A stretch of DNA of 64,000 nucleotides from Tetracladium setigerum (taxonomy: Eukaryota; Ascomycota; Leotiomycetes; Helotiales), in assembly GCA_031472005.1 (NCBI GenBank), contig PZJY01000003.1, positions 2,666,001-2,730,000 of the forward strand, read 5' to 3'. The position numbers and the translations under genes are program-made. Shown here in pieces: positions 47,827-59,780 of this stretch. The notes below the pieces were generated by a model that had not been told where the DNA came from, did no database searches, and saw nothing but the letters and a program-made list of their open reading frames with translations. Numbering within the stretch: the stretch's first letter is position 1; each line of letters begins with the position of its first letter.

Positions 47827-48018
47827 AATCGCTCTATCGCCCTATGTAAACGCACTAACACGTGACTAACAACGACGCTTCTCAGTATTGAATCAATCAA
47901 CAAGGGTAGGCAGGTAGTAATGCGTTAACTTCCTAGTCATCATATATAAGATTGTCACTCCGTTATATGTATAGCACACCGATGAAGGCCCACGTTAAGC
48001 CAAATGAAACAAGATACA

Positions 48019-49962
48019 TTAAGTAGTACTTTGCGAAGAAACTAAAGCAGCCTGCACTTTAATACTAGATGGAGAGCCTACTTTCCCAACTTCCAATGGC
48101 CGATCTTGTGTCTGAAGGGGGCTCCAGTGCAGTTGGTCGTCACCCTTTCCCCTCATTGTCAAGGAGGTATCTGCCAACTCGTAACTGTCTGGTCCTGTCT
48201 GTAACTCATAGTACGGCTCTTTTTTCTCGGACCGAGGCGACGAGATAGAATGAACCTCATGCAACCCATAGTAGGGCTCTTTTTTCTCAGGTCGAGGTGA
48301 CGATATGGAGTTCACGTCGTACTCTAATTCGTGGTGTGTTTGCACATTCGCTCCGGGTCCTAGAGACCTATGCTTGTCCGGCTCCTGGGGATAATGCAGC
48401 CCGACCTTAGCCAGCGGTGGGCTCAAATCTGTTGGGGGTGAGTTGGTGACACCTTTGTCCTGACTTGCTGCTTGTTGGCTTTTCCGTCTCCGAATAAAAA
48501 GCCACGCTGCGAGTGCACCAAGGACAAGACATGCGACAACAATAGGCACCGCAATTTTGACTGCCATATTGGAACCGCCACCTCTTTCCAAGTTCTCTGT
48601 CGGAGTTGAGGTGCCGTTTGTGACGATACACGTTGTGGTGATCTGATCTGGCAGGTTTTTATCCGCCAACGAAGGACTAAGCCAGAATTTGCCAGCCGCA
48701 TAATCGACCTGTAGGTAGTTCTCGGTCAAAAATACACCACCCAGAATAGGGATGTTATCCCCCAAATCGCTTTGGCCAGATGCCACTGCTGCCTGGATGC
48801 GGCTGTTGTTGAGGACGGCATACTTGCCCTGAGCATCAGTGCCTCGCTCGTGGCCGATAAGCTCGTGGTGGGGGATCACACTGGTATAACCATTGGCTAG
48901 TCGAATTGTCAAGGAACCAAGCAATGGCTCGCGATTAGCTGGGAAGGACGAAGGGCTGAACTTCAGTCCGTCCGACTCTGTATGGTTACCCAACTTCTGA
49001 AACTTGGCAAACATTGCCTTCGTAAGCGTGAAAGAGTTCTGAATGGTATCGATGCAGGCCGATACTCTAGAGTCTGGGTCTGGGAACAGAGAGAAGTTCC
49101 CGTCGCGGTTGGTAAGGATGACATCCGACACGAGCACCTGCAAAGGACAGTTGACTGATGCACCAGCCCCCCACATAGGAAACTCAGTTTTATGACTGGT
49201 GTCGAATCGTGCCTCGTTAATACCACCGAAGATAACTTGGCCGTTGCGAGGGCGCAACTCTGATCTGGAGCCATAGTCTAGGCCGAAACCTGAGCTTGGT
49301 GCGAGGCCATGACTGACAAGTCTCTGTATTGTTGAAGATTTCGGCCCAAGTGCTATGCCGCTCATGTTCATGGCATCGTGATCAGCCCAAACCTCTAACG
49401 GATAATCTGGGATAACCGCTGCGCCATCTGTAAAGTTCGCATTATCGTATCCCTGAAGTACTGTTGCCGCTCCGTCCGTTGGTTGTGCGTCGATGACACT
49501 GTGGAATCAGTAAGCAAAGTATTTTCCAACCACGGAAGTGGAATTCGAGTTCATACGTAACATTCCAGTCCTGGAGATTGAAAACCTGCTGGAAAGAGCC
49601 CTCTGCCGTACTGTAGACACTTCCAGATGCTCCCTGGCAACCGATGATGCCGGCAGTGGTATTGGCCGAACAATCCAATATGTTCCTCACGCGTGTATTG
49701 TTCAAGATTGTAGACATACGCATCCCCTGGACCTGACCACCGAGGACAAGTTTGAGGCCTCGGTTGGCTCCAATGCCATTCGGAAAGGTCACGTTCTGGT
49801 GGTTGTTAAGCTTTCGGATTGAAAGTAGATTGAAAGTAGAGGAGTGAATGGTCGACTTACCCTGATAGGTAACACTAAAGGATTGATTGAACAGTTGTCT
49901 GCTTGTATTGACTGTAAGAAGACCGTAGCAAGGACAAAAGCTACCTTGAGCGTTGAGCTCAT
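48019..49962 (-). CDS. Pepsin-fold (A1-like) membrane protein without canonical catalytic motifs
   Basis: Three exons, 49962-49861, 49810-49557 and 49498-48019 (introns 50 and 58 bp), give 611 aa. A signal peptide (LKVAFVLATVFLQS) is followed by a lumenal domain whose layout (LKLVLGGQVQGM, ILDCSANTTAGIIGCQGASG, GQVIFGGINEARFDT, DNIPILGGVFLTENYLQVDY) fits fungal A1-like aspartic-protease-fold proteins. Neither active-site D-T-G is seen: the first region has none and the second reads CIDTIQNSF. A single membrane helix lies near residues 430-455 (IAVPIVVACLVLGALAAWLF), followed by an RRRK stop-transfer and a 150-residue tail with a duplicated motif SISSPRxEKKEPYY. It may be a wall-sensing or pseudo-protease receptor; function is inferred only from architecture. 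Confidence 0.75.
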
Positions 49963-52806
49963 TGTAGCAAGTGATGGCCACCTATCGTGGTTCACTTATG
50001 TTTCATCAAGCCAGAGAGGATGGGAAGCGAGCACACCAGTTCGAAGTTATGAAGTGCCTTTTGAGCTAAATTTTGTCAGCGGTTCGCGCGAGTTCAAAAT
50101 CATTGCATTGGACCTCCTTTATCTATGGCAGCTCTGGGCAACATGGCCGGATGGATCATGGATTTGAGTCTTGAGTGCAATCTTAAACGTGCTAGGGCAC
50201 CACTCTCTGACCATCTCAAAGGCCTGTACGCAGTATTACTTCAAGGAGGCCTAATCTTACTCGCTGGAATCCCTTGTACTGACTGCCCCGCTGAAATACA
50301 AGTGCTGAGTGAGATGCGGCTTCCATGCGTTGCGCAAACGAATTCCACTTTAAAATAGATCTCTGTACAAGCCTGTAGTGGCCAGCAAATTTCTAGGTCG
50401 CAATTGACTACGGAGGTACAGCGGTGAAGTACTGTTAAAAAAAGGGGGCTTGGTATGTGCATATGCCAAGCAATGCGGCTGAAAAGTGAGACGCTGGAGG
50501 TCATTTATGTAACTTCTACAACCTACTCCGTACTAGGTAGGTAGTGGACGTCTTGGCTGGACCAGGTGCCTTGTCGTGAATCGATGCATTCTAGCTATCT
50601 CATTGGCTTGAAAGAGGGTTCAACGTCTGTGCCAACCCAATTCCACTTTACGCGACTGTTTTGGTTGCCGAGACGTCCACTCCGGGATTGTAGGTGTGAC
50701 AGTAATCGTTCTGAACACATCGGAAGCCCATACTATACGAGGAGCGAGGAAGATATTTAAAATTCGAGAAAGAAATTGAAGCAAAGTCTGTACAATACAG
50801 CGCCAGTCTCCTAGTCATGAAGAACATGCACAGTTGTGGTTTTTCTTGATTCCGGCTAGTAAATGTTCGTGTAATGTTGGCACGGACTCGGATATGTACC
50901 ATTCAATCCACTAATCCGACCCACAGCAATCCCGTTCAAACAGAATCGTATGTTCTGCTTCTTGGCTTTCGATCATCCCATAAGGGACTCACTCTTTTTG
51001 GAAGACAAGGCACTACTTGCTTACTTCCAAGTGGGTAAGACAGGAAAATCTAGAAACGTAATTACGAAGTACGTACTGTATTTGGGGGTCCAGAACCAGG
51101 GTGTGGTTGATAGTCTCCGAGGTTGAATCAGCCCTACTGATGGGGATATATGCAATGGGTAGGTACATGGCCGTTTTATGCTTATGTTTAAATTATGCTT
51201 ATATTTAAACATCCAGCGGTCAAGTGTTCATATCTAGTATAAGATAACATATTTAGTAATTATTATAAAGTAAATTTCTAATATATAGTCTTCAAATATA
51301 CTTTTGGAGGGAGTATTAACATCAGAATAAGCGGTTTACTTTCTTACCTACGAACTTTTGTACCAACAGTGGGAATGGGGAAGGGAGTTCAATATTGGTT
51401 TTGTTCCAAGAGTCGAGTTATTTTGAGCACATAATATATTCTCAGCACGCTTCTTCTTCCTTTATAGTACGGATTGGCTTTCCACCTTCGTAGGTTGACA
51501 GCCAACCTTTCCACCTCACGTTGTCCGTGCCTATTCTCCATTTCTTCTCCCTTCATAGCCACGGCCAACCACCAGCTGTAACGATACCCAAATGGATCGG
51601 ACCCAACGCGTGCAAAGCTGGACGAGGTTTCGCACACCAGTCAAAGTATCAACGACGAAGAAGACGCGATATTCCTTATTCGTAGGCTCTAGTGTCTCTC
51701 TTTGACGAAACCAAGTATCCCCTATCTATGATCTAGATTGGGCCGGTGCTACTTCATTGGATGCATTAGCTTCATCCCTAGAATATTTGGCGTTCTTTCA
51801 GGCTGTCGGCATCACCGACAATGAGAGTGATGACGCATTCTTCATCCTCGAACTATCTATAACGAGTTTCTTTCCTACTCCCAAGATTACTACTTTTATT
51901 ATAACCTTCTGTTGAGCCTGTGAATCCACCCAAATCCACTTGTTTTGGCCTGTTTTGCATCAAATGCAAGGTATATGCCATTGAAAGGCGTAATCGAATC
52001 ATCGAGCAATACGATGATGCCAAATCCCCTTGATTTGGATGTATATAAGGCCCTTATGGTACAGATTCATTTCTCCAGCCAGTTCTTCATTCTCAATCAA
52101 GCATATTCACCCCTCAAATTCATCACTTTCGACATCAACTCACTGATTCACTCACTACTACCGATTTCATCATTTCATCACCATTTCACCCATACGGCCA
52201 CCCGTTCACGTCCTTCGCCTATCTTATTAATTATAAAAGTCGAGAAGTATTAAACCTCGCTAGCGGTCTTTCTTTTAGTCTTTAAGCTACTTAGTTAATA
52301 ACCAGGCCTAAGGTGCTTCCTATACTAAGCGTGGATTAGTAAGCCTTTATTACCTCTAAGTGGATAGTTATTAAATCGTGGAGTAATTATTTGGAGATGA
52401 TTAAAATCTATAGCTTATTTTGAGGTAAATTCATATTTTTTGATTAATATTAACCTGAGAGCGAGGGCGCGCTAGTAAGTATAAGTTAAAAGGGATAAAC
52501 CCTCTTTTAATAGAAGAGGTCACTTGGAACTTTAGCGGATTCTAATAAACGCCTAGAGGAGGACGCTTAAGATATAGAAGATAGTGGAAAGTAAAGGTTT
52601 ATAGGTGATAGGATTTATAGTGTCTAGAATTAAGCCTAATTAAGACTTTCTGCGCTAAAATTATTCTTAGCTTTAATGTGAATTTTAGAAGTAGGATTCC
52701 TAGAACGAATTGATTACTATATTATGGAACACTACCCCTTCAACAGTTTGAACTGCAATCTAACAAGTGCCTCGGACCAATTGCTAATCCAGATATTGTC
52801 TTAATA
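49963..52806. other. Long gene-poor stretch
   Basis: No frame with family resemblance or splice support was found. Local AT-rich patches occur at 51230-51300 and 52400-52480. This is the largest stretch of normal composition without a gene in the right half. Confidence 0.5.
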
Positions 52807-54112
52807 TCAGATACACTCCAACCATTCATGAGCAGCTCCGAATCCGATTCGAGCAGCAAAATGTAGTTGCCAATTATGCCCAGCATTTGAAAGCTCATGC
52901 CAAATATAAGGCCTCGCAGACGGGTACAAAGCACTTGTTTAATCCAAGATATCGCTGGAGCCAGTCTTACAATTGACTGTCTGATTCGATGCAACTCTCG
53001 GATTACAATAAAGCTCATCAAATCCACCCGTAATGACGAAGAGAGGAGCGGTATAATCTGGAGCTATTGCTACAGAGTATCCGAGGGTTACAATTTCGCC
53101 CGCTGTGATTATGCCTCTCGTCTCAAAGTCAAAATGTGCAAGTGCAGGATCGTATCCTCCAGATTAATAGAAGGAATATATCAGTGCAGGCTCGGAAGAG
53201 GCTGCGAGATAGCCTGGCGAAAGGCCACGAAAGCGCTCTGGATTCTCAACACTAGCCGGTACAAGATAATTTACCACAGGGGGATCTTGAGGGAGGCTGC
53301 TGCTAAAACCGGTGAGGATGGGGGCACCGACATCATGAGGATATTTGACGTTGAGGGTGTTGCCTGTTACAGACCCAACACTGTGACCAACGTACCGTAA
53401 AAATTTGCGTTAGCATTGTCCGCTAAACCTTGGATAACTCCTGCCCATGAGAGAATAGAAGTGTGAAAATCGGTGATCAAACGTACTATGACCTTCTGGA
53501 AGACGCGAGGCAAAGCAGAACCAGTCGTCTTGGCCAGTTGTACTATGGCATGGACAACTTCTACATGTGCTGTGATTTGGACTACTACGATGGGATTGGG
53601 ATGATCAAAAAGGCCGTTTCCGAGACAATCGATAGAGAGAGTTAGATATCCTTGCATAGATGCATATGCAACCCAACTGTATTCGTTATCGTCGAAGCCT
53701 ATGCTAGACCACTGCTTGATGTTAGGTGTAGTCCGAACATAGAATGGTAAAGGTACGTAGATGGAACGGAGAGACTTACAAAGTTGCGAGCATAGGTAGC
53801 GCCGTGTGCGAGTAACTGAAGTGTGTTGGCTCGTGTTGGAACATAAACTTCGGGCTCGCAAAATGTTCCCGCGATACTGTATGTGCCATGAATGGAGACA
53901 TTGACCTTCAAGTTCGCAATAATCTTAGCCGCATCGGGGTCACCTAACGAGAAGCCAGATGGTAAGTCGGCGTTCTGACTTGATATAGTGACCGGAATTG
54001 TGATGTCGCTACAGCGGGATTTGGCTGGATCTGTGACGCAACACGTCGCAATGGAAGTAAGAAGGAATGATATCCAGGCAAGGGTTTGCAAGAGCCATGC
54101 CCAGTCATTCAT
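52807..54112 (-). pseudogene. Secreted alpha/beta-hydrolase pseudogene
   Basis: Exons 54112-53780, 53711-53487 and 53394-52807 (introns 68 and 92 bp) rebuild a 381-codon hydrolase: signal-like N-terminus (LAWISFLLTSIATCC); DDNEYSWVAYASMQGYLTLS; IDCLGNGLFDHPNPI; KVIYVGHSVGSVTGNT with the nucleophile elbow GHSVG; LTGFSSSLPQDPP; TAPLFVITGGFDE with a likely acid; WHELSNAGHNW with the His. Two in-frame TAA stops, at 53164-53166 and 52939-52941, both fit CAA-to-TAA. The acceptor of intron 2 reads ACGG instead of an AG, though its branch (TGCTAAC) is intact. All triad regions remain readable, so decay is recent. Confidence 0.75.
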
Positions 54113-55943
54113 TTTGAGGTTTCGACAACTGTCAAAATTCGAGAGGTCTTTGATATCAAGGAACTCTCGTGTGACCAAAGAGTGTTGAATTGCTTGCTTG
54201 CTCACAAGGAGTAACCATGGAGAATTACACACTCCCTTTATATATGGGCTTCTCGTCTATGAGTGTGATACAACTTCATGGGTATTTTCACGGTGATGCT
54301 CGGGATATTAAGTTTGGCGCGGTGGTTGTTCGGAGTCCTGTGATTCTAGGGATATACTGTAAAGTTTGGTGCCGTGCCTTCGGAGCCCGGAGTTGAGCAC
54401 AGCTCCGAGCCTGTGATTTGTCGTGAATTGAGAATGTAGAGGCTCTTACGAGTATTATAAATCTATACCCTGGATGAATTTTTCCTCGCTATTCTCAAAA
54501 CAGAATGGGATGCCTCCGACTACCCTTTAGTCGTGCAATCATGTGAGGCCATCAAGAGAAGCGAAAGTTGAAGGCTACATTTATCTCACTCTACCGGAGC
54601 AGGAAGACCTCGAAAAGTAATCGAAGTTAATGGCCGAGCTCAGGAATTTTGTATATATCAAGTACGTACTTGCCTTTGCCTCTGGTATTGCCCGCTAGCG
54701 TTCGATAAATAAAGCAACTAAACCTTCAGGTAAGAACTGGCCACGAAGTTTCTGGAAGCTTTATCTAGTACTTTGAATTATAACGAGTGAGGGCGATGGC
54801 CTGGGACGTTACGACAATAACATTCGTAATAAGATAATATGTTGATCTGAGGTGATCAGAGAAGTGTTACAAGAGCCTGCTATCCCAAAGAATGTCTATA
54901 ATATACGCAAGACTGGAATTTTACCATATATACTTGGCTCTATTCAAGTCCTTGTGAGTAAGGACCTGCCGTGAGGCTATAGAAGCGTAGGCGTTAAGCG
55001 AACGATGGTGACTACCATTAGTTGAATCTCCTGATTAAGTTTTACTGATTTAACCGCCTGCTTGGCGGGCGCGCCAGATAGTATTTGATAGCCTTTGGTG
55101 GGGCCCAGAGTATTGTACTATATATTGAGAGGCGCAGACAATTGTTATACTGATGTATACACCACATTTATGGCCAATTCTTCGTTTCAAGAAACACTCT
55201 ATCACTAAACTTAGAAGGTACGATTCTTGATTCCTGTTATGTCTGATTCTCGTAGGACCGGTGGCCTAGAAGGTAGTTATATACACTTAAAAGGGGCGAA
55301 TCACGTGATATATATCTCGATTCAGCTATCACCCCTACCAAAGCGTACCACCACTCCGATGCACTATAGCGTCCGATCACTAACTACTAAATGCTATTTA
55401 CAGCTAACGATTCATAAGTGTTATTCCAACATATCCCGTCTTCCGTACTCACGACGAAAATCTGAGAATCCATCCCAGATCACTGCCGCGAGTTATACTG
55501 GGCGGCTGATTAGAGCCTTTGACCCACCTGCAAGTAAGAACATTTTCTGATTACCGCTTTGTTTTTTGCGAATCCCAGGGTCGTAGGATATGAAATACAT
55601 ACAGGTAAATACTAGGGTAAAGGTTGAGCTAGCCTAGTGGGCATTCGGCCCAAACGGTGGCACGGTAGATGGAGGAGACCAATATTAGGTTGAAGTTTGA
55701 GGCTGGCCTGTTAAAGGTTAGTCCTTTGGTCCACAAGGCAGCATGCTATATGTCCAATATTGAGTGACAGGTTCGGGTTGTCTTGGTATCGGTTGGGAAA
55801 CGGACCAAACACTGGAAACCCATTTGGTACAGGAACGGTCCTGGATGTCCGATCTGTTGCGATTGCTGGCCTCTTTGTCCCATATTCAATCCAGTGAGAC
55901 CTTTCGTCGATGAATAGACTGTTCAGAGCAATAATGCCCACCA
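54113..55943. other. Intergenic
   Basis: No gene is recognised. Frames up to about 107 codons occur but look random. Confidence 0.45.
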
Positions 55944-56231
55944 TCAGATCCGAAACTTTGTCCTGCTCCGCATATTAAACCGTGAGTGCTTAATATCTTC
56001 TTTCAAGCTTATAAACCACCGATGTATGGCCGAGAGATAGTCATGAATTGTTACGAAATCTTTAGAAGTCGACATAACTAAAATCCTAGCCCTTCTACCC
56101 CTTAGCCTTGGCTCTTCACAGCAGCCTAGCAAATGATCTTCATCATCCGAATCCAACTCCGGATCGTAATCGTCAAGAGACCCTTTCCATCTCACTGCAC
56201 CAACGTAATCATGTTGCTTGTAACTATTCAT
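55944..56231 (-). CDS. Small conserved-type hypothetical protein
   Basis: A 95-aa frame from the ATG at 56231. It has an acidic stretch (SLDDYDPELDSDDEDHLLG), then RLRGRRARILVMSTSKDFVT and IHDYLSAIHRWFISLKEDI. The last block (FVTIxDYxxAxHxWxxxLxEDI) matches a pattern I recall from short fungal hypothetical proteins of unknown function. The end may be incomplete: the frame stops soon after the conserved block, and a second exon within 55711-55944 is possible. Confidence 0.45.
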   Translation of the reverse strand: MNSYKQHDYVGAVRWKGSLDDYDPELDSDDEDHLLGCCEEPRLRGRRARILVMSTSKDFVTIHDYLSAIHRWFISLKEDIKHSRFNMRSRTKFRI

Positions 56232-57949
56232 CCATGCACGCTCCTAATCATTTAATTTCACGACACTACTGGTAACAGGCGATATCTTGGGCTCGGAAAC
56301 TGGGTCGTGAGAGATAGATAGAAAGGATCCATATGAAAAGTAAGGCATTCAGGAAGTCGGACTGTACGGGTTTTTATAACTAAGATGGCCTCTGGGGAAA
56401 AGTAGTAAGTGACTAGAACAGGCGAACTGTGGCGCTAGGCTTTTTAGGAAATATTTGGGCACCGCGAAGCTCTTCAAACGAGGAATATGGAGGTTGTGCG
56501 TCTGCTGTATCACGAGTATTTGACATTGTGACGAGAGAAGAAAATGAGAAGCTCGCGATTGGGATGGTATTGCGAGTTTTGAGATAGTGTTGTGTATTGA
56601 CAGATATAGAGGTTCTCTTTTGAGGATCTGCCCTTGAAAATTGAGAGAGGGGAAAGGGATATCTCCTACCTTTTGCCCCTTGTATTCTCTTACAATGTTA
56701 CCTACAGTACCTACCTACCCTTCCTCCGTATCTTCGTGAGGAATTTAACCGAGTGAAGCTAGTCCCATGTAGGCAATGTAAACATGGGAAAACCAAAGAG
56801 GGGGTACACCGGATTGGAACACTTCAGGGGCCTTTTGTATGTGGCAGGTAGTATATCCCAAAATTACAACAAATTCACTAGAACAATCTTGATCCCAGTG
56901 GTGCTGCGAAGGGACTGAGACGCGCACGCATGGCGACAAGGCACACGAAATCCGATCTTTGAAAATCATGCGCCACAAGCATGGGCGCCACACACACACC
57001 AGCCACAGCCCAAGGTCGACCAGCATCCCGAAATTCTCAGCTGTCCCACGATGCACTCACTACCCTCCTCCACGCTCTCACCGAAGCTCACAGGGGCTGG
57101 GCGTAGAACTGCCATGAGGAACGCTTGGCACAGGACGTCACATGTAGTTGTTCATGATGATGTATGTTAGCCTCGCCTCACATAGGTAACTACGGTAGGG
57201 GGAAGGTAAGATCTTACATTTCGCACTTTTCTGGCATGCCTCATAATCCGTTAGTCTCGCTTCATTTCATATCCGAACACAGACAAGTCACCCTCCTTGG
57301 AACCTTTTCATCCATCGTTATTTGTATTTCTTGATTAGATCTTTGCTCGGTGTCTTCTTCCATCGAACGTTCCCAATGAGGGGTTCCAGATATCCTATGA
57401 TGTCTGACAAGATTTTGGGTGTGCTACGATTGGTTTGTGGATGAGCCGCGAGAAAGCTGTCCGCCTTATTGTTTGCGATCCATGGTCGCTGATCACCTAC
57501 GGGCTGATTGATCACCTAGATGCCTGGACGTAGTGTAGAGAGGTTACCTCCAGAAATATGTGATTCTGTTCTTCGTCTGCTTGCTTTTCTGTTGCGATTT
57601 TAGCTCTTGCTGCCTCATGAACGTCTCTGGTTTGGTTGAGGTTGAGATTGAGATGGCATGTTTGGAGGGTGACGGCCGTGATCCAGAGAGTCTAGCACAC
57701 CCCCTCGAGCCTTTCCTTGGCCTCGAAGTTGGATTGCCCAGGTATTGTCGTTGTTCAGTCAATTTTCCATAATGAATGCTTACGCCGTGTAGACTGATCG
57801 AGCTACCAGTATCTCAAGTGCTGTATCGCATTGGTCCGTACAGTGGATTGCTAGATGTTTGTCCCCTATCATAGTTTGCCATATAGAAAGATCTGCCGCT
57901 CACAACGCTTCTAGGGTCTTTGGCAAGAAGACGTGCACCCGAAACTCAA
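56232..57949. other. Intergenic; possible unrecognised small gene near 57.3-57.7 kb
   Basis: On the minus strand a helical frame (ARAKIATEKQADEEQNHIFL, about 57610-57547) could be spliced to WIANNKADSFLAAHPQTN (57480-57318). The model is too weak to call. The rest shows nothing. Confidence 0.35.
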
Positions 57950-59582
57950 ATGCCATCGATAGCGGACTTATCAGAATCACAGAATAATTTCTTTGTTTCA
58001 ATTTTGGGAGAATCACCTCCAAGTGAACTTCAACTGCAAGATGCTTGTGCATGGTACATTGGATACTTGGAGTTCAAGATCAGAGAGAATTGGGCGGGCT
58101 TGTTCCGTGACCTGCTGAAAAACGTCAACCCTCTGAGTGAGACTCCTTGCAATCAAGATATATCTGCTATATTTGATGTATTGAAAGTTATTGTTGATGG
58201 GCTGTCGAGAGAAGGTGTTTCTCTTAATGCAGACCTTGTTGACACACTGGACAACGATAATCTTTTGAAGTACACCAATGACGAGCGGACACACGCCAAG
58301 CAGCTAGTCTTTGTCGTATTTGGGTGGATAAGTATGTTGTTCTTTGCCCAAAATAACATCAAAACTAATTTCATATGATAAAACAGCGACCTTGTACCCT
58401 GCGGGATTCGATCCTGAAGCCAAGACGCTCCAAATCATCAACACCTCAAGCGGAACCTCTACCAAAACCAGGAGACCAACAAAGCGACCAGCTCCTCGGC
58501 ATCGACTAAAGACATTCGCCGTCTACGAGCAGAGTCTAGATTACAGTGAGGATCTCCTAGATCAACCACTGCATACCCTCCTCGGCAGATTCGGGAGGAT
58601 CATCCCACAACGAAATAGACAATCACCCATCACGGGTCTCTCTACCCCACTACACCACAATACAAGGCCCGATGAGCAATGGATAGAATCAGATCTTCTC
58701 TGTTTTCATACTCTCGAGAACGTTGCTTTCATCACACTCGAATGGGTCGACAGTCTAAGTCTCCACCTCGAATTCGACCGCAGCACCAAAGTGCTCAAAA
58801 TCTTTCGATTACCATCACTATGTCTAATCATGTCCTCATGCGATAAACTCTCTCCCCTTTCCCAGTAAGCACACTCGCACTCCAAGCTCAAAACTAGTAG
58901 TAATGAATTATGCATCAGGATGTTCTACGACGCCGACGACTCAACAAACTACCTCCCCTCTCCCTCAACGCTCGAAGACGCCGCAGACTTCTACAGAGAA
59001 ATTCTGCTTTCCTACCGCCTCCTGTTTTCCCAATCCTCTTCTTCACTCCTCCCCTCCTCCCATCTCCACCATTCCCCAAGCATACCACGACCCCTCCTCC
59101 CAATTCTTTGCTGCCATCACTGGGAATCCCACCCGACTGCAATAGCAATATATGAAATGATCGATGCGGATGATCCACAAGCGTTGTATTCACCTACGCT
59201 CGACTTTCCATATTTAGGTAAGAGGTTGCTTGAGGTGCAGAGGTATGCGAGGGGACATAAAGTGAGTGGGTTTTGGGGGTTGTGGTATGACAAGAGGGAT
59301 CATGCTGCTTGGTGGGCGCTTTGGGTGAGTTTTACTCGGTGCGCCGCTATTGCATAGAGAGGTTGATGTTGACACATGTTAGGCGGTCATTATCTTGGGG
59401 GGACTTACGGTGATTATTACGACATTTTTAGGAGTCTCACAGGTGAGAAAGCTGTCCATAGTTAAAAGAGGGCAGAGGATGCTAATGCGAGCGAGTAGTT
59501 GGCAGTAGGAGTTCTGCAAGTTCAGTATGCGAAGGATCAACTTGCTCAACAAACCCTACCAAGCGCAGCACCTAAAGGATAG
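57950..59582 (+). CDS. Conserved ascomycete membrane protein of unknown function
   Basis: Five exons, 57950-58331, 58387-58864, 58919-59324, 59383-59442 and 59499-59582, with introns of 54-58 bp; 469 aa, phases consistent. The N-terminal half contains WYIGYLEFKIRENWAGLFRD and VVFGWITTLYPAGFDPEAKT; the middle has LHTLLGRFGRIIP and LENVAFITLEWVDSLSLHLE; the third exon ends RYARGHKVSGFWGLWYDKRD HAAWWALW. The last two exons encode one long hydrophobic segment (AVIILGGLTVIITTFLGVSQ then LAVGVLQVQYA). This order, with the FGWIT.LY block and terminal WWALWAV helix, is common in uncharacterised fungal proteins. Tail-anchored topology is likely; the role is unknown. It is convergent with the NB-ARC-TPR gene. 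Confidence 0.82.
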
Positions 59583-59780
59583 ATAAAGCGTCACAGAATA
59601 ATTACTTCAGTTATTTACTTGATCGTATTTATGTTGCATACAGCGGAGTCGGTTGACAAAGATAAACTTAATAAGAATACAATTGATAACTCATGTCCCG
59701 CCTCCAAACAAATCCAAGAGAGAACAAACACCAGCACCAGTAACACCATCAAAGGCAAATCACGTCAATAAATACAGAAA

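Noticed and set aside
57318..57762. Two-exon small helical protein on the minus strand
   Set aside because: The possible splice keeps a frame, but no start codon, homology or strong branch site supports it.
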